Shown in pieces: positions 12,601-25,700 of a DNA stretch of 64,000 bases. The translations under genes and the position numbers were made by a program. The notes under the pieces are model-generated. The model was not told the origin of the DNA and searched no databases. It saw only the letters and a list, made by a program, of their open reading frames with translations. Origin of the DNA: Balanoglossus misakiensis (Eukaryota; Hemichordata); NCBI GenBank assembly GCA_040954595.2, contig CM082593.2, positions 3,162,001 to 3,226,000 of the forward strand, in the 5' to 3' direction. Positions within the stretch are counted from its first letter, which is position 1. Every line of letters begins with the position of its first letter.

Positions 12601-15600
12601 CGTTCGGATGTAGATTTATGATATTTTCGAAAACTGGTCTGCCGCTTGTATGTTGTTTGTAATACTGACATAAACGGTTCATCATTATCTCTCACGTATA
12701 CAGGTTACCTTCTGTACTTGTATTTTGATGGATCTGAAGGGAGTGGCAAAAAGTCACGTTTTATAAGTCAGCCGTTTCCGTCAACTAACGTCAACGGAAG
12801 GTGTCTGCAATTCTGGTGGGTGAATTCTATAAGATGGTTGTTTTCTTAGGCTCACTCCTTACGTGCAATATATGCCAACTGTTTCTCAGGCTTTTGTCTG
12901 ACATTCAGCATGTCAAAATAACTAAAACAGTATATGTGCAACACCGTTTGATTGTATGTAAGCTCACATTTTCTCTAACCAATCAATTCGTCTTTTATAA
13001 AGGTACTATGCGACTGGTTCACCTGCCACATTGACCATTTATGTAGACTATGGGTCGATGTTCCCAGGAATGCAGAATTTTTGGAAGTTAACACTAGAGT
13101 CAACTAATGATTGGAATACAGGATTTGTACCCGTAAATAGCGAAATCGAGCACAAGGTACTGTGTTTTTAACTTTACGATTAGAATAGGTTCAGACTTTA
13201 ACAAATAGTCTGTCGTATTTAACACGATGTTCTCCAACATTAAAATTGCTATAGCCACGCGAGATGTCACAGGGTCTCGAGTAGATCGGTAAATGGTGTA
13301 TTCGTTGCTTTTACTTTAAGGTCATTATTGAAGTCTTAGCAGGGGGTGGAACCGGTGTGGTTGCAATTGATGACGTCAGCTTTAGAATTGGCTGGTGTGA
13401 CATATCTCCGACTACTGCATATCCCCCAACGGATCCAAGCCCACCACCGACAGCGCCGCCACATGGTAGGTTACACGTCTTATAACACAAGTAATGGTCA
13501 TCTCTTATGCAGGCGTGTGCCTCTTATAAAGAGGATATTATGAACACTTTGTTTCAATACAATGAAAAATAATTGGCGAGTTACTCTGTAACCAAGTAAT
13601 TACTGCTTAAGGAAAGTCGTCGCCAAGGAAATAATAACGCAAATTGACAATGAAACGACTAACCGTTGTTTATGACAACTATCTGCCCCACCAGTACGAA
13701 CACCATCCGACTGTGACTTCGAATCCGGACTACTGTGTTCATGGAGTCAGCCAAAAGACGACGATTTTGATTGGACCGTGGTTCAAGCCAAAACCAACGC
13801 CGGACATGGACCACTCATTGACGCTTCGGAAGGAACGGGTAAGGCTTTCCATGTGAAGTCGCGTGTGATTTGCACGTGATTCGCCGGTTTGCAGTATGTA
13901 TTTAAGGATGCATGTAATTCCAAGCTCTGTTTCCGGTAAACGGCCATCCATCCATCCATCCATCCATCTATCCACATTCATCCAACCCAAACAACCATGG
14001 GCCAATTCACCATACATGCAAGCAGGAATGCATCCGTCTATCTATGTAAATGAATGAATATCAACCCATGCTAATACCAACCATCACGTTATATAACGAT
14101 ATTCACTAATCATTTGTTAACCCACCTCACAGGTGATGGCTGGTACATTTACGTTGAAAGCGAGGGACAGACAGCTGGCGATAAAGCCCGTCTTGTAAGC
14201 GACGACATACCTGCCAGCAACCAGTCGTGCGTCACATTCTGGTACCACAAGTACGGCGCACACGAAAACATACTCAGCATTTACGCGGAAGCCAAGGGTA
14301 CGGTTTCCGTGAATCCAATATGGCGGCGAGAAGGGGGAGGAGCCGATCCCGCGTGGATTTTCGGTTTTGTTGCTTTTTCTTCGCCAGATGACTTCAAGGT
14401 AAAATATTGGAGCGGATCATTATGCCAGCTGCCATATTGCATTTGTTTCATGATTTCACTTTCATAGTACAAAATACTGAAAAAAGTGCTAACTTATGCA
14501 TGTGTTGAAATTTTGTTCTGTCAAAGTTAATTTTTGAAGCTGAATGCGGAAGTGGTTCCCACGGAGACATCGCTTTGGACGACATCAAGTATATTGCTGG
14601 CGAATGTCCAAACGAAGGTAAAGCAGAAAACACTTGAGTCAGCCCAGTTCTATAAAATGTGTTCTCGGCTTTGTGGGGTTTGTTTTAACAAGAATGGTAT
14701 CTCTTCAAAACAGCATTTGTTCATAACATTGCTTTCTGCACTTAACCGCTTCATTCAGAGCACGATGGCATAACCTGTGACTTCGAAGATCCCATCAACA
14801 GAATGTGCAGTTGGGAGCAGGAGACAGACGAGGATTTTGACTGGGTTGTCGGTACAGGGGCTACACGAATCCACGAAGATATTGGTCCCGCGTTTGATCA
14901 CACCACGAGAACGGAGAACGGTACATGTATTTACTTCCCTTGGGTTCGAATGTAATCCCCAGCTTTTCGAGAGAGAAAAACATAGCCGCCAGATGTGTAC
15001 CTCAGAGGTTTCAATGCTTCTGAGGAACTCTACTGTTGTAGATGCAGGCGCAATGTTTATGACTGGCTGCAAAATTGTCATTTCATGCAGGACATTTCAT
15101 CTACATCGATGCAAGCGAACACGAAGAAGGGGAAGTGGCGTCAATTATATCTGGAAAGCATGACTGGAAAACATCGTCTGTCTTCAAATGTTGGCAATTC
15201 TACTACCACCATTGGCATGAAACCGGGGAGATGACACTGCAAAAGCAGGTGGGTCGGCTGAATGAGGTCGTTTGGTGACTTGAAAAATATGGGATAACAT
15301 CAAAACAATATCGAATATAATGATAATATTGGCCAAACACATGTGTATTGACTTAACCGTTTCACCTTTTGAATTCAGTTTGAATTCAAAGGAAAGACTT
15401 ACAGAATGTTCATGGGAGGGACCATTCGCAGCAGGGGAGATAACTGGGCTATTGGCTCCCTCACCGTGTTAGAATTATACGAACACCCACAAGGCAAGGT
15501 TCAGTTGATCATCAAGAATTCCGTTGGCCCGAACGATAAAGGCGACATGTCGTATGACGATATACGAGTTGTAGATGGTCGCTGTTATATTAAAGGTGTG

Positions 15601-17298
15601 TACTGTCAATAACATTGTTGAGATATACTCCCGTTAACTTTGCCTGGATATTGTGGTGTACATTTGTTCTGTAATTGTGTTGACGGTGCGTGTACGGTAT
15701 ATATATTATTCATCTTGTCAATCAAATACAGAAATATGTCGTCACGTATTTATGGTTTAGGACTGGTTTGGACACACTTGTAACACATGTGTACACGAAA
15801 AAGGTAAACACTGTTTGCCAACGAAACGAGATGTGTAGACCTAAGAGTATGTGTTGTTAAGGATTTTGACCAGTTTGAAAATGTAAGGAACCATTTCTGT
15901 CACCCGCGAATTGCACAGAATATGATATTAATAAGCTTACGACTATTTTTGTCTACGACTACACAGGAAATGAAGATTTCGAGGGGCGAGGACTGGCTGC
16001 ATGGTTGAACGATGATGCCAATGTTGACAAATTTGATTGGTTGGTAGCGACTGGCGATAATGCTTTCGGATTGTCTGGTCCAAACGTCGATCACACGTCT
16101 GGAACAGAAACGGGTAATGCGCAGATGTTCATGCAGTTATTTCAAGTGGCTTGTTTAGACAATAATTGACACATTGATCTATTATCTGACTGGTGAACTG
16201 TCAGATGAATTTGTTGGTTGATAACTGTACCTATTGATCACGTTTTTTTTCAGGGAAATATGCTCTGTTTGACGTGTCTGGTGGTAGTCAAGGAGACAAC
16301 GCTATTCTGAAAAGTTCCCCGGAGATGCTCTGGACTGTCAAAGCACTTTGCTTTGGATTCTGGTATCACATGAGTGGTGAAAACATCGGGGAACTTCGTG
16401 TCAATCTCAGAGATACCAGCATGGACCCAGTGAAGGATACGTTATTATGGAGTCTGAGTGGTCCACAAACAAGCGGCGACAGTTGGAAGGAGGCTATAAT
16501 CCCACTTCCTGATTACCCAACATTGTCAAGCGAGGTAGGTTTAATGTTCATGACTGTTAATGTGGATCTTAAATTGAAAAAAAATGAAAGCAGAACAATT
16601 ACCTGAAATATACTTAACTCTTTCATAAAGAGATTGACAACAGTCTATTCATCAATGGAAATTTCTAAAATGCGTCAACATTTTTCTCCATTCATATTTT
16701 GTACATACATGTAGATAGTATTTGAAGGAATACGAGGCGAAGGAAACCAGGGCGATATAGCCATTGACGACACAGCGATATACCTAACCCCATGCAGCAG
16801 AGTCCTTCCACCTGAAGCAGAGCCCATTAAGAACTTGAAATCAAAAGGTATTGTTAGATAAATTAATATTAAAGTAAAACAGATACAGGCATGTGTACAG
16901 AACCCATCAATAATATTAAAGTCAATTTATTTAAAGGTTTAGTTATATTGTACCCTAACACGGTATTTTATCGCATTCTTACTTTAGGGAATATTGGCTT
17001 GATTGTTGGAGTGGCCGTATCTGTCACAGTTGTCGTAGTGATTATTGTGGCAGTTGTAGTTATTGTTCTTCGTAAACACCAATTCAAACTGTGAGTAATA
17101 TCACCTATTGTTATACATGTATAATGTTTCTTGTATACATGCACCGTTGCGTCTTTAATAATGTTGTTCTAAAAGTATCGCTGTGAAACATGTTTTCCTA
17201 AACCTTCACCTGTTTGTATTTGTAGGTCTGCATTGTCAAATGTGGTGTTTCGGCGCTCTGGTGATACTGCGAAATTAGAAGAAACAGTATCGCAATAG
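9621..17298 (+). CDS. Five-MAM-domain type I membrane protein, gene C
   Basis: Complete 18-exon gene, 961 aa. Coding exons: 9621-9693, 10857-10991, 11747-12000, 12283-12520, 12704-12815, 13003-13156, 13321-13465, 13695-13838, 14133-14398, 14527-14617, 14759-14920, 15091-15248, 15379-15595, 15967-16113, 16254-16534, 16715-16847, 16988-17090, 17226-17298. The summed 2886 bp closes in frame. The order is signal peptide (MATQKVRCFLLVAIVCVAKC), five MAM domains, one transmembrane helix (VAVSVTVVVVIIVAVVVIV) and a short tail ending in EETVSQ. Every exon has a counterpart in gene B with the same phase; exons 5, 6, 10, 11, 12 and 13 have the same length in both. It is closer to gene A than to B in the last MAM domain. 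The first two introns (1163 and 755 bp) are the longest and hold nothing recognisable. Function is inferred as cell-surface recognition or adhesion. Confidence 0.92.
13944..13968. repeat. (CCAT)n microsatellite
   Basis: About six CCAT/ATCC units in intron 8 of gene C. The same tetranucleotide family recurs at 1205-1223, 3940-3970, 18144-18254 and 29330-29385. Confidence 0.9.
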
Positions 17299-17597
17299 AA
17301 TACAGTTAAAGAGGATGTTACCATGGCAACACGATGGGCAGATATTCGTCACAATATGCAGTGGTTTGTTTGTAACAATATCCAATGATGGCATGTAATA
17401 ACCTTTGTAAAACTAATTTTTTTCTGACTAAATATTATTTAGACAAATTTGGCCAGTAAAATTGAATGTACCGTCATTTCTTTTAATTAAGGATTTTAAA
17501 ATTCTCCTTTGTGTGTATAATCTACATTCCATATTAAAATAAGTCACCGTGCTTGCTTTCAATAGCTAATCAGGCTCACCTAACTGTCGTTTATTCT
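17299..17597. other. Convergent 3' spacer
   Basis: The gene C stop (plus strand) and the fucosyltransferase-like stop (minus strand) face each other across about 300 bp. The spacer must hold both 3' untranslated regions. AATAAA on the minus strand directly follows the fucosyltransferase-like stop (about 17588-17595). AT-rich, no coding sequence. Confidence 0.6.
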
Positions 17598-20508
17598 TTA
17601 CTTAAGTAAGTAATCGTACGACAAAAGGTAGTCCGGTATCCCATGAAGATTCCGCAAGGGAATTGTTTTAAGTTTCCGTCTCTGTCTTGCATATCCAACA
17701 AACCGAGACCATTGCGAACCATGACAGGATATAAAGAGAGGCGTCCCTGTACAAAAACCAAAGTCGTAACATGCTCCTGCTCAGTAATGTCCAATATTTT
17801 GTAGGAAGTTGTGAGTTTGGGGACTACACTACAATATTATTCTATTCTACAACTTTCCCGCGTATAAATGGTCATTTCTTATTCAAAGAGTAGAAGTACA
17901 TCAGTAGGATATCTAATTCCAAGTGAGATACAGGTAAAATAATAACATAAAAATAGTATAATATATACTTACTTTCAGCGATTTCTTGTTCTACCAAAGA
18001 AAGGACATAATTGTCATCCTTATACTTAGAGAGTTCCTTGCTCATCTTCATAGCATCTTCTATTATATATGCATGCTCCAATTTATTCTTAATACGAAAG
18101 ACCATTTTCTGAAAGATCAATACATATATAAATATATATCAAAATGGATGGATGGATGGATGGATGGATGGATGGATGGATGGATGGATGGATGGATGGA
18201 TGGATGGACGGACGGATGGACGGACGGATGGATGGATGGATGGATGGATGGATGTATTGTGTATGAGTCTCTTGCACCAAATATGCCTTACCTGTTCATA
18301 AGGTGCTGTTGCAACATACAGACAGGTTATGTTGTGTTTACGCAGTGTGTCAGCGACAAGATCAACAATGGTGTCAACTTTTTCAGAGAGAAGAGCCAGG
18401 CCGTGTCTTACGGTTTCTGTACAAGATCTCCTGTAAGTCCAAGGCTGTCCTCCCGCCCTACAGCTAACAATGCAGAACATAGGAGTTAAACATATTCTCA
18501 ACTCACGCATTATCTCGCGCTAACTAACGTGATTGGCAGCAAAGAGGCCCTGCATGACTAAGACTAAAATTATAGTGCATTGAGTAGACATACAAACGTT
18601 TCTGTTATATTCCCCCCATTGCTCACCCATTTAAACGTCAAAATGTGTTCTAAACAATGTTGGTGATTGTTTCAGGTCGCTTATTTGATGAAATGGCTCG
18701 TTTCATCCAGTTTATGGTCGTTTGGATCGCTTTGGCCCGTTTGGCACAGTCATCCACCAACCGGTATTAACAAAACATCGGATATTGTGACTAGAACGTG
18801 GTCAATATTGGTTCTGTCGCATTATACCGACGCAAATGTGCACATACTACACGCTGACGGATTTGTAGGGTAACACGCTGACGGATTGGTTGGGTAACAG
18901 TTGCAACGAATGAAAGAACTTTTGGCCATTCACCACTCTATTTCATTCGTGGACTTATTGTGGCATCGTTGGACCGACACGGAACAGCATTGTTTGCGCG
19001 ATAAATACCTAAATGTACTATGGTTATAGAACTTAAATACGAATACAATTTTGCGTGTATAATAATGATGACCTACGTGTCACACAAAATAGATTAGCTC
19101 ATGTTGTTGAGTTTGTTTGACGTCTCCATTATTCGGACTTAACGTAACCGTCTTTTAAAAATAAAATTAAACAACTTTCTTTAAAGTCAAAACTTACTGT
19201 TCACCACTTTTGTTCCTCCAGTGCATGACTGCAAAAGATCCCTCGCATATTTTACCAGTCACTTCTTCCGCCATCCTTCGCACATATGGCGCCCTCAAGA
19301 AATATTCAGACACTTTTTTGAAAATTTCTTCGTTTTGGAATATCTGGTTCCTTGGCGTCACGTAGCCGAGGCAACGAACTGAATTCATTTCCTTGAATCT
19401 GGTCGGCACGTTTTCAAGTATTGGCGGGATATCGTAGACGCTCGGCATCGTTACGCCCAGGAGTCTTTCACACTGGCGTTTTATGAAGTCATATTCGTCC
19501 AGACGAGCTGCATCAGATCCCCTTGGAAACGGTCCGAATGTGATGTTCTGGACAGTGAAATTAAGTCCGCACTCTCTCTTGAACTCTTCGAAGGTTGCCA
19601 CGCCGACGATTTTGCTGAGCTTGGCTATATCGAATGTTTCGTTCACCGTGCGCTCTGTTGGCCCCGTCGACTGCGTGTGGTGTTTGTGAAGGTACGGTAG
19701 GACCAGTTGGCGGTGTTGGTAAATGGAGGCGATGGCGGCGAAGCGTGCATGTATGTAAAGGCCACTCGGTCCGTCCTGGTACTGAAACAACGGAAGCAGA
19801 TACTTCTTCGGCTCTTTTGAGTTTCCATGCGTCGCTCCTTTGTTCGACACTGAACGCTCTTCTGTGCTGGTTTGCGCCGACTCCGTACGGTGGTTAAGTT
19901 GAGACACAGAATGTTTAGCTTCTGATGGCGTAGCACTGATCACGGGAACCTGAGAAAAAAAGAATGAAAAATGCCAGAAACCATGTATTTAGAGTCTAAG
20001 CAATGCATAGGTATAGGCCACAACTATTTCAACATGGTGGCTATAACCTATGGTGTGTCTAATTACCAGGTGTGGCCATTTGTTGCATTCTCGAACACGT
20101 TGCAGCAGACAGGCCCATTTTTGTCAAATAGTTACATAACAAACTCGGTGGCCGCTAAGAACAATTACTGTAAAGACATCAACAAAAATGGCTTTGTCTT
20201 GAAGAGTTGTGTGCTGTGCATGATGTCAGGCTTACCTGGCTGTTGTTGAAATGCCTCTCGACGGAAAATTTCTGCTTGTCCATAACTTCTCGGTTGTCTT
20301 TGTTAACGAGCGTCCAGTTCAAATGTTTCCATTCGCGAGGCGGCGAAGTGGTGTCCGGGATCTGAACACTGTCCAATCGTCGTCTGTATGGCGCGCTTAG
20401 CCAAAATCGCATGACACTGAAATAATATGTGGGCAACAAACCAAGGCCAATGGCGCACACGACATAGAAGAAGAAGCGATACCGACTGCTCCGAATCGTT
20501 ACAGCCAT
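17598..20508 (-). CDS. Protein O-fucosyltransferase-like type II membrane protein
   Basis: Five coding exons on the minus strand: 20508-20236, 19949-19198, 18457-18292, 18108-17973 and 17776-17598. Together they give 1506 bp, 501 aa, closing in frame. Residues 12-30 form a signal anchor ([19 protein letters not shown]), as in Golgi or ER glycosyltransferases. A low-complexity Ser/Thr-rich stem follows. From residue 141 the fold resembles the GDP-fucose protein O-fucosyltransferase superfamily: [18 protein letters not shown] with RQLVLP, then [11 protein letters not shown] near 331-341 where the family usually has an HxRR-type motif, then LYVATAPYE, then [10 protein letters not shown] split across the last junction. 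The C-terminal motif GSQWSRFV (462-469) corresponds to the family's Ser/Thr-Ser-x-Trp-Ser segment. Expected role: fucose transfer from GDP-fucose in the secretory pathway. Acceptor unknown. The altered basic motif leaves activity uncertain. Confidence 0.85.
18144..18254. repeat. (ATGG)n microsatellite with interruptions
   Basis: About 28 units of ATGG with several GGAC variants, in the 183-bp intron between exons 3 and 4 of the fucosyltransferase-like gene. The repeat makes up most of this intron. Confidence 0.95.
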
Positions 20509-22759
20509 TCTTGCATACGAAGCCTCTCTCTGGATATGCGTCTATTCGAGAAGCCAGCTGAACTTATGACCTTTTAGATGTCTACACCTGTGGCACTCGT
20601 CTGTTTCTATATGCAAATAGTTCTCTCTTAACAAAACATTTCACAAGAATAAAACATAAACAATCAACAGCAATAATCTGGTTAAAGTAGAAAGCGCCTC
20701 GAAAATCACAGTTTTAAACTTTTTCTCATAGTTTGCCCAAGGCAACTTTACATTATTCAAAGTTCAAACTGGCCGCCAATTACTGTATTAAGTCTATGGA
20801 GAAAAATTAAATTTGCAATTATTTTATGAAAAAAGACCCCAGCAAGATGACGATGAACACTCTATTTTCTGTCCCCGAGGCTCAAACTTTAACCTCACCG
20901 ATCATACTACACACCTTAACAAGTCTCGTAACATCACACGATACAAGGTTCAATAAATCACAAAACTATTAAACGTTGAATCAATTTACCTTTATTGAAG
21001 CTCTGACTTGGAATTAACATGCAAATATCATAGACGACAAACAGCTCAAATTATTGACAGTCTTAGTACTCATGTGGACTTTAAATGGTAAAACTGACAT
21101 ATTATAATTATATGAGTTCCAATGAAGGGCGTTATTTATGAGTGGCGACGTTGCCATCTGTGCAACGCTTCCTGTTTTAATTATTGAAAACGCCAGGCTT
21201 CGATAAAACTAAAGTTCGAGCTTTTTTTATCAGGCGGAGTTTCATACAATTTTTCCATATTGATGACAGATTTAATTACAATTATTTAATACTGCAAATA
21301 CAGGTTATACTTTCACGTATTTTTATAAACATTGTATTCGTGTACTGAAAATGCTGTGCGAATAACGAAAAGTGAACCAAATATAAACCAATACTTCATT
21401 TTATATTATTGCTTCGATACAATGGTGTAATATCTGGGTCGTTGACAACTCCAGATCACCAAATACATAATTCTTTGATCTGAAATTCACATTTTTATTA
21501 AAAGAGACGTGAGTTGACATTCATTCTGCTCTCAGAAGCTGTAACTGTCGAAGTACAGTTCACGGGGCAGGCGAAGTAAGTTGATTTTGTATTTCATCAA
21601 TAATCTGTAGTCACGGCAGTTTTTTCCGCCACACACGCAAAAATAACATTAATATGATCGGCATTCACATGTGAGTCAAACATTGGAAAATTTACAACAC
21701 ACAGCCACAGTCACAGAAACAAAGCTACATCGATAAGTGATAACACAAAGTGTGTCGTCTTGTCCTGTCCACTAACATTACCTATTCAAACCATTTGCAT
21801 AATCATACATGAACGTGGTCTTGACATACACTGCCTGTTACGTACGTATAATTCATTTGTAGAACGCATGTGAATTCTACAATATCGACTTGTCTCACCT
21901 ATCACATCCTGTCACGGTAAATGTGTTTAATTATGTGTAAATCGTGGAATGAAATCCCTTATTGCATTAATTCGCATACGCATTCTTATGTACACCTTCG
22001 CGCATCATTTCGGAAATTCTATACAATTATTACATTGATTCCTTTTAATTGCACAATTTTGATACACAGTTATAGCTCGCTAGTTGTAACATCTTTGTTT
22101 GCCAACGGCTAAATAACACCACGGGACTCCAACTATTAAGTATGTAAAACCTTTAAGTAGAGTTGTAAATGATAAATCATTCGGTGATATTTCCTGGCCA
22201 TCGCATTGTATACCGGAAATTAAACCGAATTCTGGTCAATACTGATTCATTAGAGTAACAGCAATTCAACCATAACGAAATAACGATATATGTGTAGATA
22301 ACCGACGTTTGTGGCAGATACGGTCACACCTAACCAGCTGTTACAAAACACTTTGCATTATTCTTCAAAATAAGCAACACGAAAACATGCGTGTAGTAGG
22401 GTGTCACGTTTCTCGCGTTTGCTAATGCTTTAAAAACAGCACGCTGTGAATATTCTATGTAAATAAATGGTATCACAATACTACCAGAGCTCTACGGAGG
22501 ATTTGGGTATGTCAGACATTCTTTTAGCAACTGTTACCGCATTTTAGTCTTTTGGCATCCTACTTTTTCCATCTGCACCATCTGCCATCACCTCCAAATC
22601 ACCCACTCCCCAGAAATCAAATGGTCCTCCACAGCCAAAATATGTTAACTGTTACATATTCGATCATGACCGTCGGGGACATACAATATGACAAGAAAAC
22701 CAACTCAGTTTTCCAAAGAAAAAACAATTTGTCAAATACGTGTTTAAAGCAGGGTTACG
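20509..22759. other. Intergenic region between the fucosyltransferase-like gene and ChAT
   Basis: About 2.25 kb, AT-rich, with no supported coding exon. It should contain the promoter of the fucosyltransferase-like gene and the 3' untranslated region of ChAT, both on the minus strand. Minus-strand AATAAA words occur near 21494 and 20985, but I cannot say which is used. Confidence 0.5.
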
Positions 22760-25700
22760 TTAATCGGCAGAAGGCTGAACCTTGGTTCCGTTCTGTCGCC
22801 CATTGGTCTCCGCGTATCCGTTAACGCATGCGCTGTCAGTCTCCACCCCAAGCAGCAGATCGTGCATCTCTAGTAGACTGGTGCGCAGGGAATGTCGGAA
22901 GACGAGGGAATTGGTCTCAGAGTTGCTTTTCAAGGACGATATGGCAAACAGGATGTAATTTTCATGAGGGTTGTAGGCCGCTCCGTATCCGTTGGGCACC
23001 ACAGGACCGTAATACATGAAGCAGTCCATCCTTGTTAGAACCTGGCAATATAACAAGATTTTAATAAAGGGGAGACTCGTCTCAACTACACATGCGCGAC
23101 ATTTCTGTTCATAAACACACACTGTAAATTGAAAATGTGATATCGACGGCTGTACAGACAACAGAATGAAGTATGCACGCATTACACACGAATGAAATAT
23201 ATTTAAAAAGAAATATATGTCTGCAAAATTTCTCCTGTTCATTTGTTAAAAAGGGAAGATTATGACATAAATTACTATACACATCCTGTGGATAAGCCAC
23301 TGATGAACGCAGACACATATATTATTATGAATTTAATTTAGACTCTTTTAAGATTACGTATTAAATATGAATGATCGTCCATGGCTTGCATAAATTAAAA
23401 CGGGCTCTCGACCAATCACAACAATGTATTTGCGGCCATGTTGGGCTGATATAATAATATATCACTTACCTGGCTGGTTGAAAGGGGAAATAAGTTACTG
23501 TCTTTATAGCACTCATCTTCAAATATTGCTGGCGTTGGCCAATTTAGTTCTTTCGCCAGCTCCCTCAAACCAAGAAGATGGCAGTCGACACCATAACCCA
23601 GAATTGTCTGTCGCGGTGAAATACAGCAAGTCATGATTAATAACCGATAAACGCTGATAATCGTTGAATCGTCAATGTTTACTGTATATAAAATTAATGT
23701 TCACTCGTTAATATGATACTCTCTCATAATCATTTATTATTTCGTTGAACTGAATGTTCAGTGTTTGTCTCGTTTTATTTTAATGTTTTCCTGGTTGAAC
23801 TGAACGAATATAAGTATAACGTACCGATTAACCGATTTTTCACAATGTTAAGAGTTTTGTTCCATTTCAATATATATGATTCCCTAAAGGTGGTGGCATG
23901 CAATACCCATAGTGAATTTAAAACGAACAATCATTTTATTGGTTCCCAGGCGACAGACTGCCGAACAACACATCAAACAAACCTCAACAGGAAACTGACA
24001 TAGTATACCTGTATCATATATTCTGTTTGGTAGTCCATAGCTGCTCTCATCAGTCGTTTTTTGTCCGCAGCCTGTGATAAAAGATGACAATATACAATGC
24101 ATCGGTATTGATAGAAAGAATCAAGAGTTGATCTAGACATTTCTGGATTTTTACGACCACAAATAGCTTACATTGCGTTCCATAAAAATAATGTTTTCGT
24201 GCGTTTGTTTGAAAAAAAAAGCTGGATGTGACTTACTGTTGCCGGCTTGACTCCCGTCATTGCTTGGGCAAATTCCAGGGCTTCCATCGACGCTGCTCTG
24301 ATATTGTCTACTCTGCCAAGTTGAAATCGCCGCGTGGAGGCGCTTTCGTAGGTGTGCGTGAGACGTCCGTGGACCCTGGACGAGATGTAGATTAATATTA
24401 CCACGTCAGCAGCAGCAGCAGCATTGATATTAATTGTCTTATATACACATAACGCCTAATAACTGCTGTCCAAAATTCAAAACTTAACTTACTTGTAATA
24501 TGCTAGCTGCAATGCCAGTTGAATATAAGCATCAGGGCTCATGTTCTGTGACTTTGGGAAGTTTTTACCATACTCTGTAAAACGCATGATTTGCAGGTCT
24601 AGGTCCTCAGCAAGTCTGAAAGATGGGGAAAAGGGTACTTAATGTCATATATGTTATCACAAGTAAATATGGTGTCAGTTACAGATTAATAACCATGCAG
24701 ATTCTCATTGCTGACGTAACCACTTATTTACCGGTCAATCTTCTCCCTGGCTGTCTCCAGATCTTTGTATAGCAACCTCGTCGGTTTCCATCGCAACTTT
24801 CGTGGAAACGGCAACTCACATATCGACTGGGCGCGCAGAAGTTTTCGTTTTCTGGTCTCCGAATCTCTGTTCATGGAAAATGAGAATTTTTTTGTGTTTA
24901 TTTTGGCCTAAACCTTTCAATTTCACACAATATTGTGTCCACATAGGATCGTGCATCTACTGATTATGACTGAGTAATATCACTTTTATTCAACACCATT
25001 CTACCGGTAATATTACCGCTGTATTACTTACAGGTATTTAAGCAGATGCTCGATGAGTTGGATGACGGCTACGCCCTCTGCAGGTGAATGCTCATACACC
25101 AAACCGGCAGCACCGTCGTCGCTTACAATAAACTGTAAGGAGATTGGTTCGAAAAAAATGTATATTATTAAGTTTCTTAAGCATTTAATGTTTAATGGGT
25201 AATCCTACCAGTTGTGGATATCATACGACTCTCTCCTATAGGACAAGGGACATGAATTTTGCAAGAGAATGATACAAAATAGACTTGCCACATGGACCAA
25301 TCAATTCTTTCCGCAGCAACGGCATTTTACCTGCATAGTTTTGTCGTACCACCGGTTGGCGGCGTTGTACTCCGAGCCCCCACCATGAAGCATTTGGTAG
25401 GCCAGGTGAACGTCGTCTTGGTCTATTGGTTTGTTTATGTCAGTCATTGGAAATCCCGAAGACTTGTCCAGGCAAAGCAGAAATATACACCTCTCTATCA
25501 TATCGAGTGAATCTCTGTTCATTGAATCTGAAAATAAAAATGAAAACAAATGCTGACTCATGTTGGCTTGGATTTGAATGAGGGTGTGAGGTAAAGGGGT
25601 CGAAGCACTGACGGAATTGGCAAGAACTATGACATAAACTTACCTTGCATCAATCGTTCCCTGGCCATCGCCCACTCCGTCCTCCCCTCCGTTGTCATTA

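Noticed and set aside
18139-18510. Minus-strand frame with a His-Pro-Ser-Ile repeat tail
   Set aside because: Its first part is the real exon 3 of the fucosyltransferase-like gene read through its donor into the intronic microsatellite.
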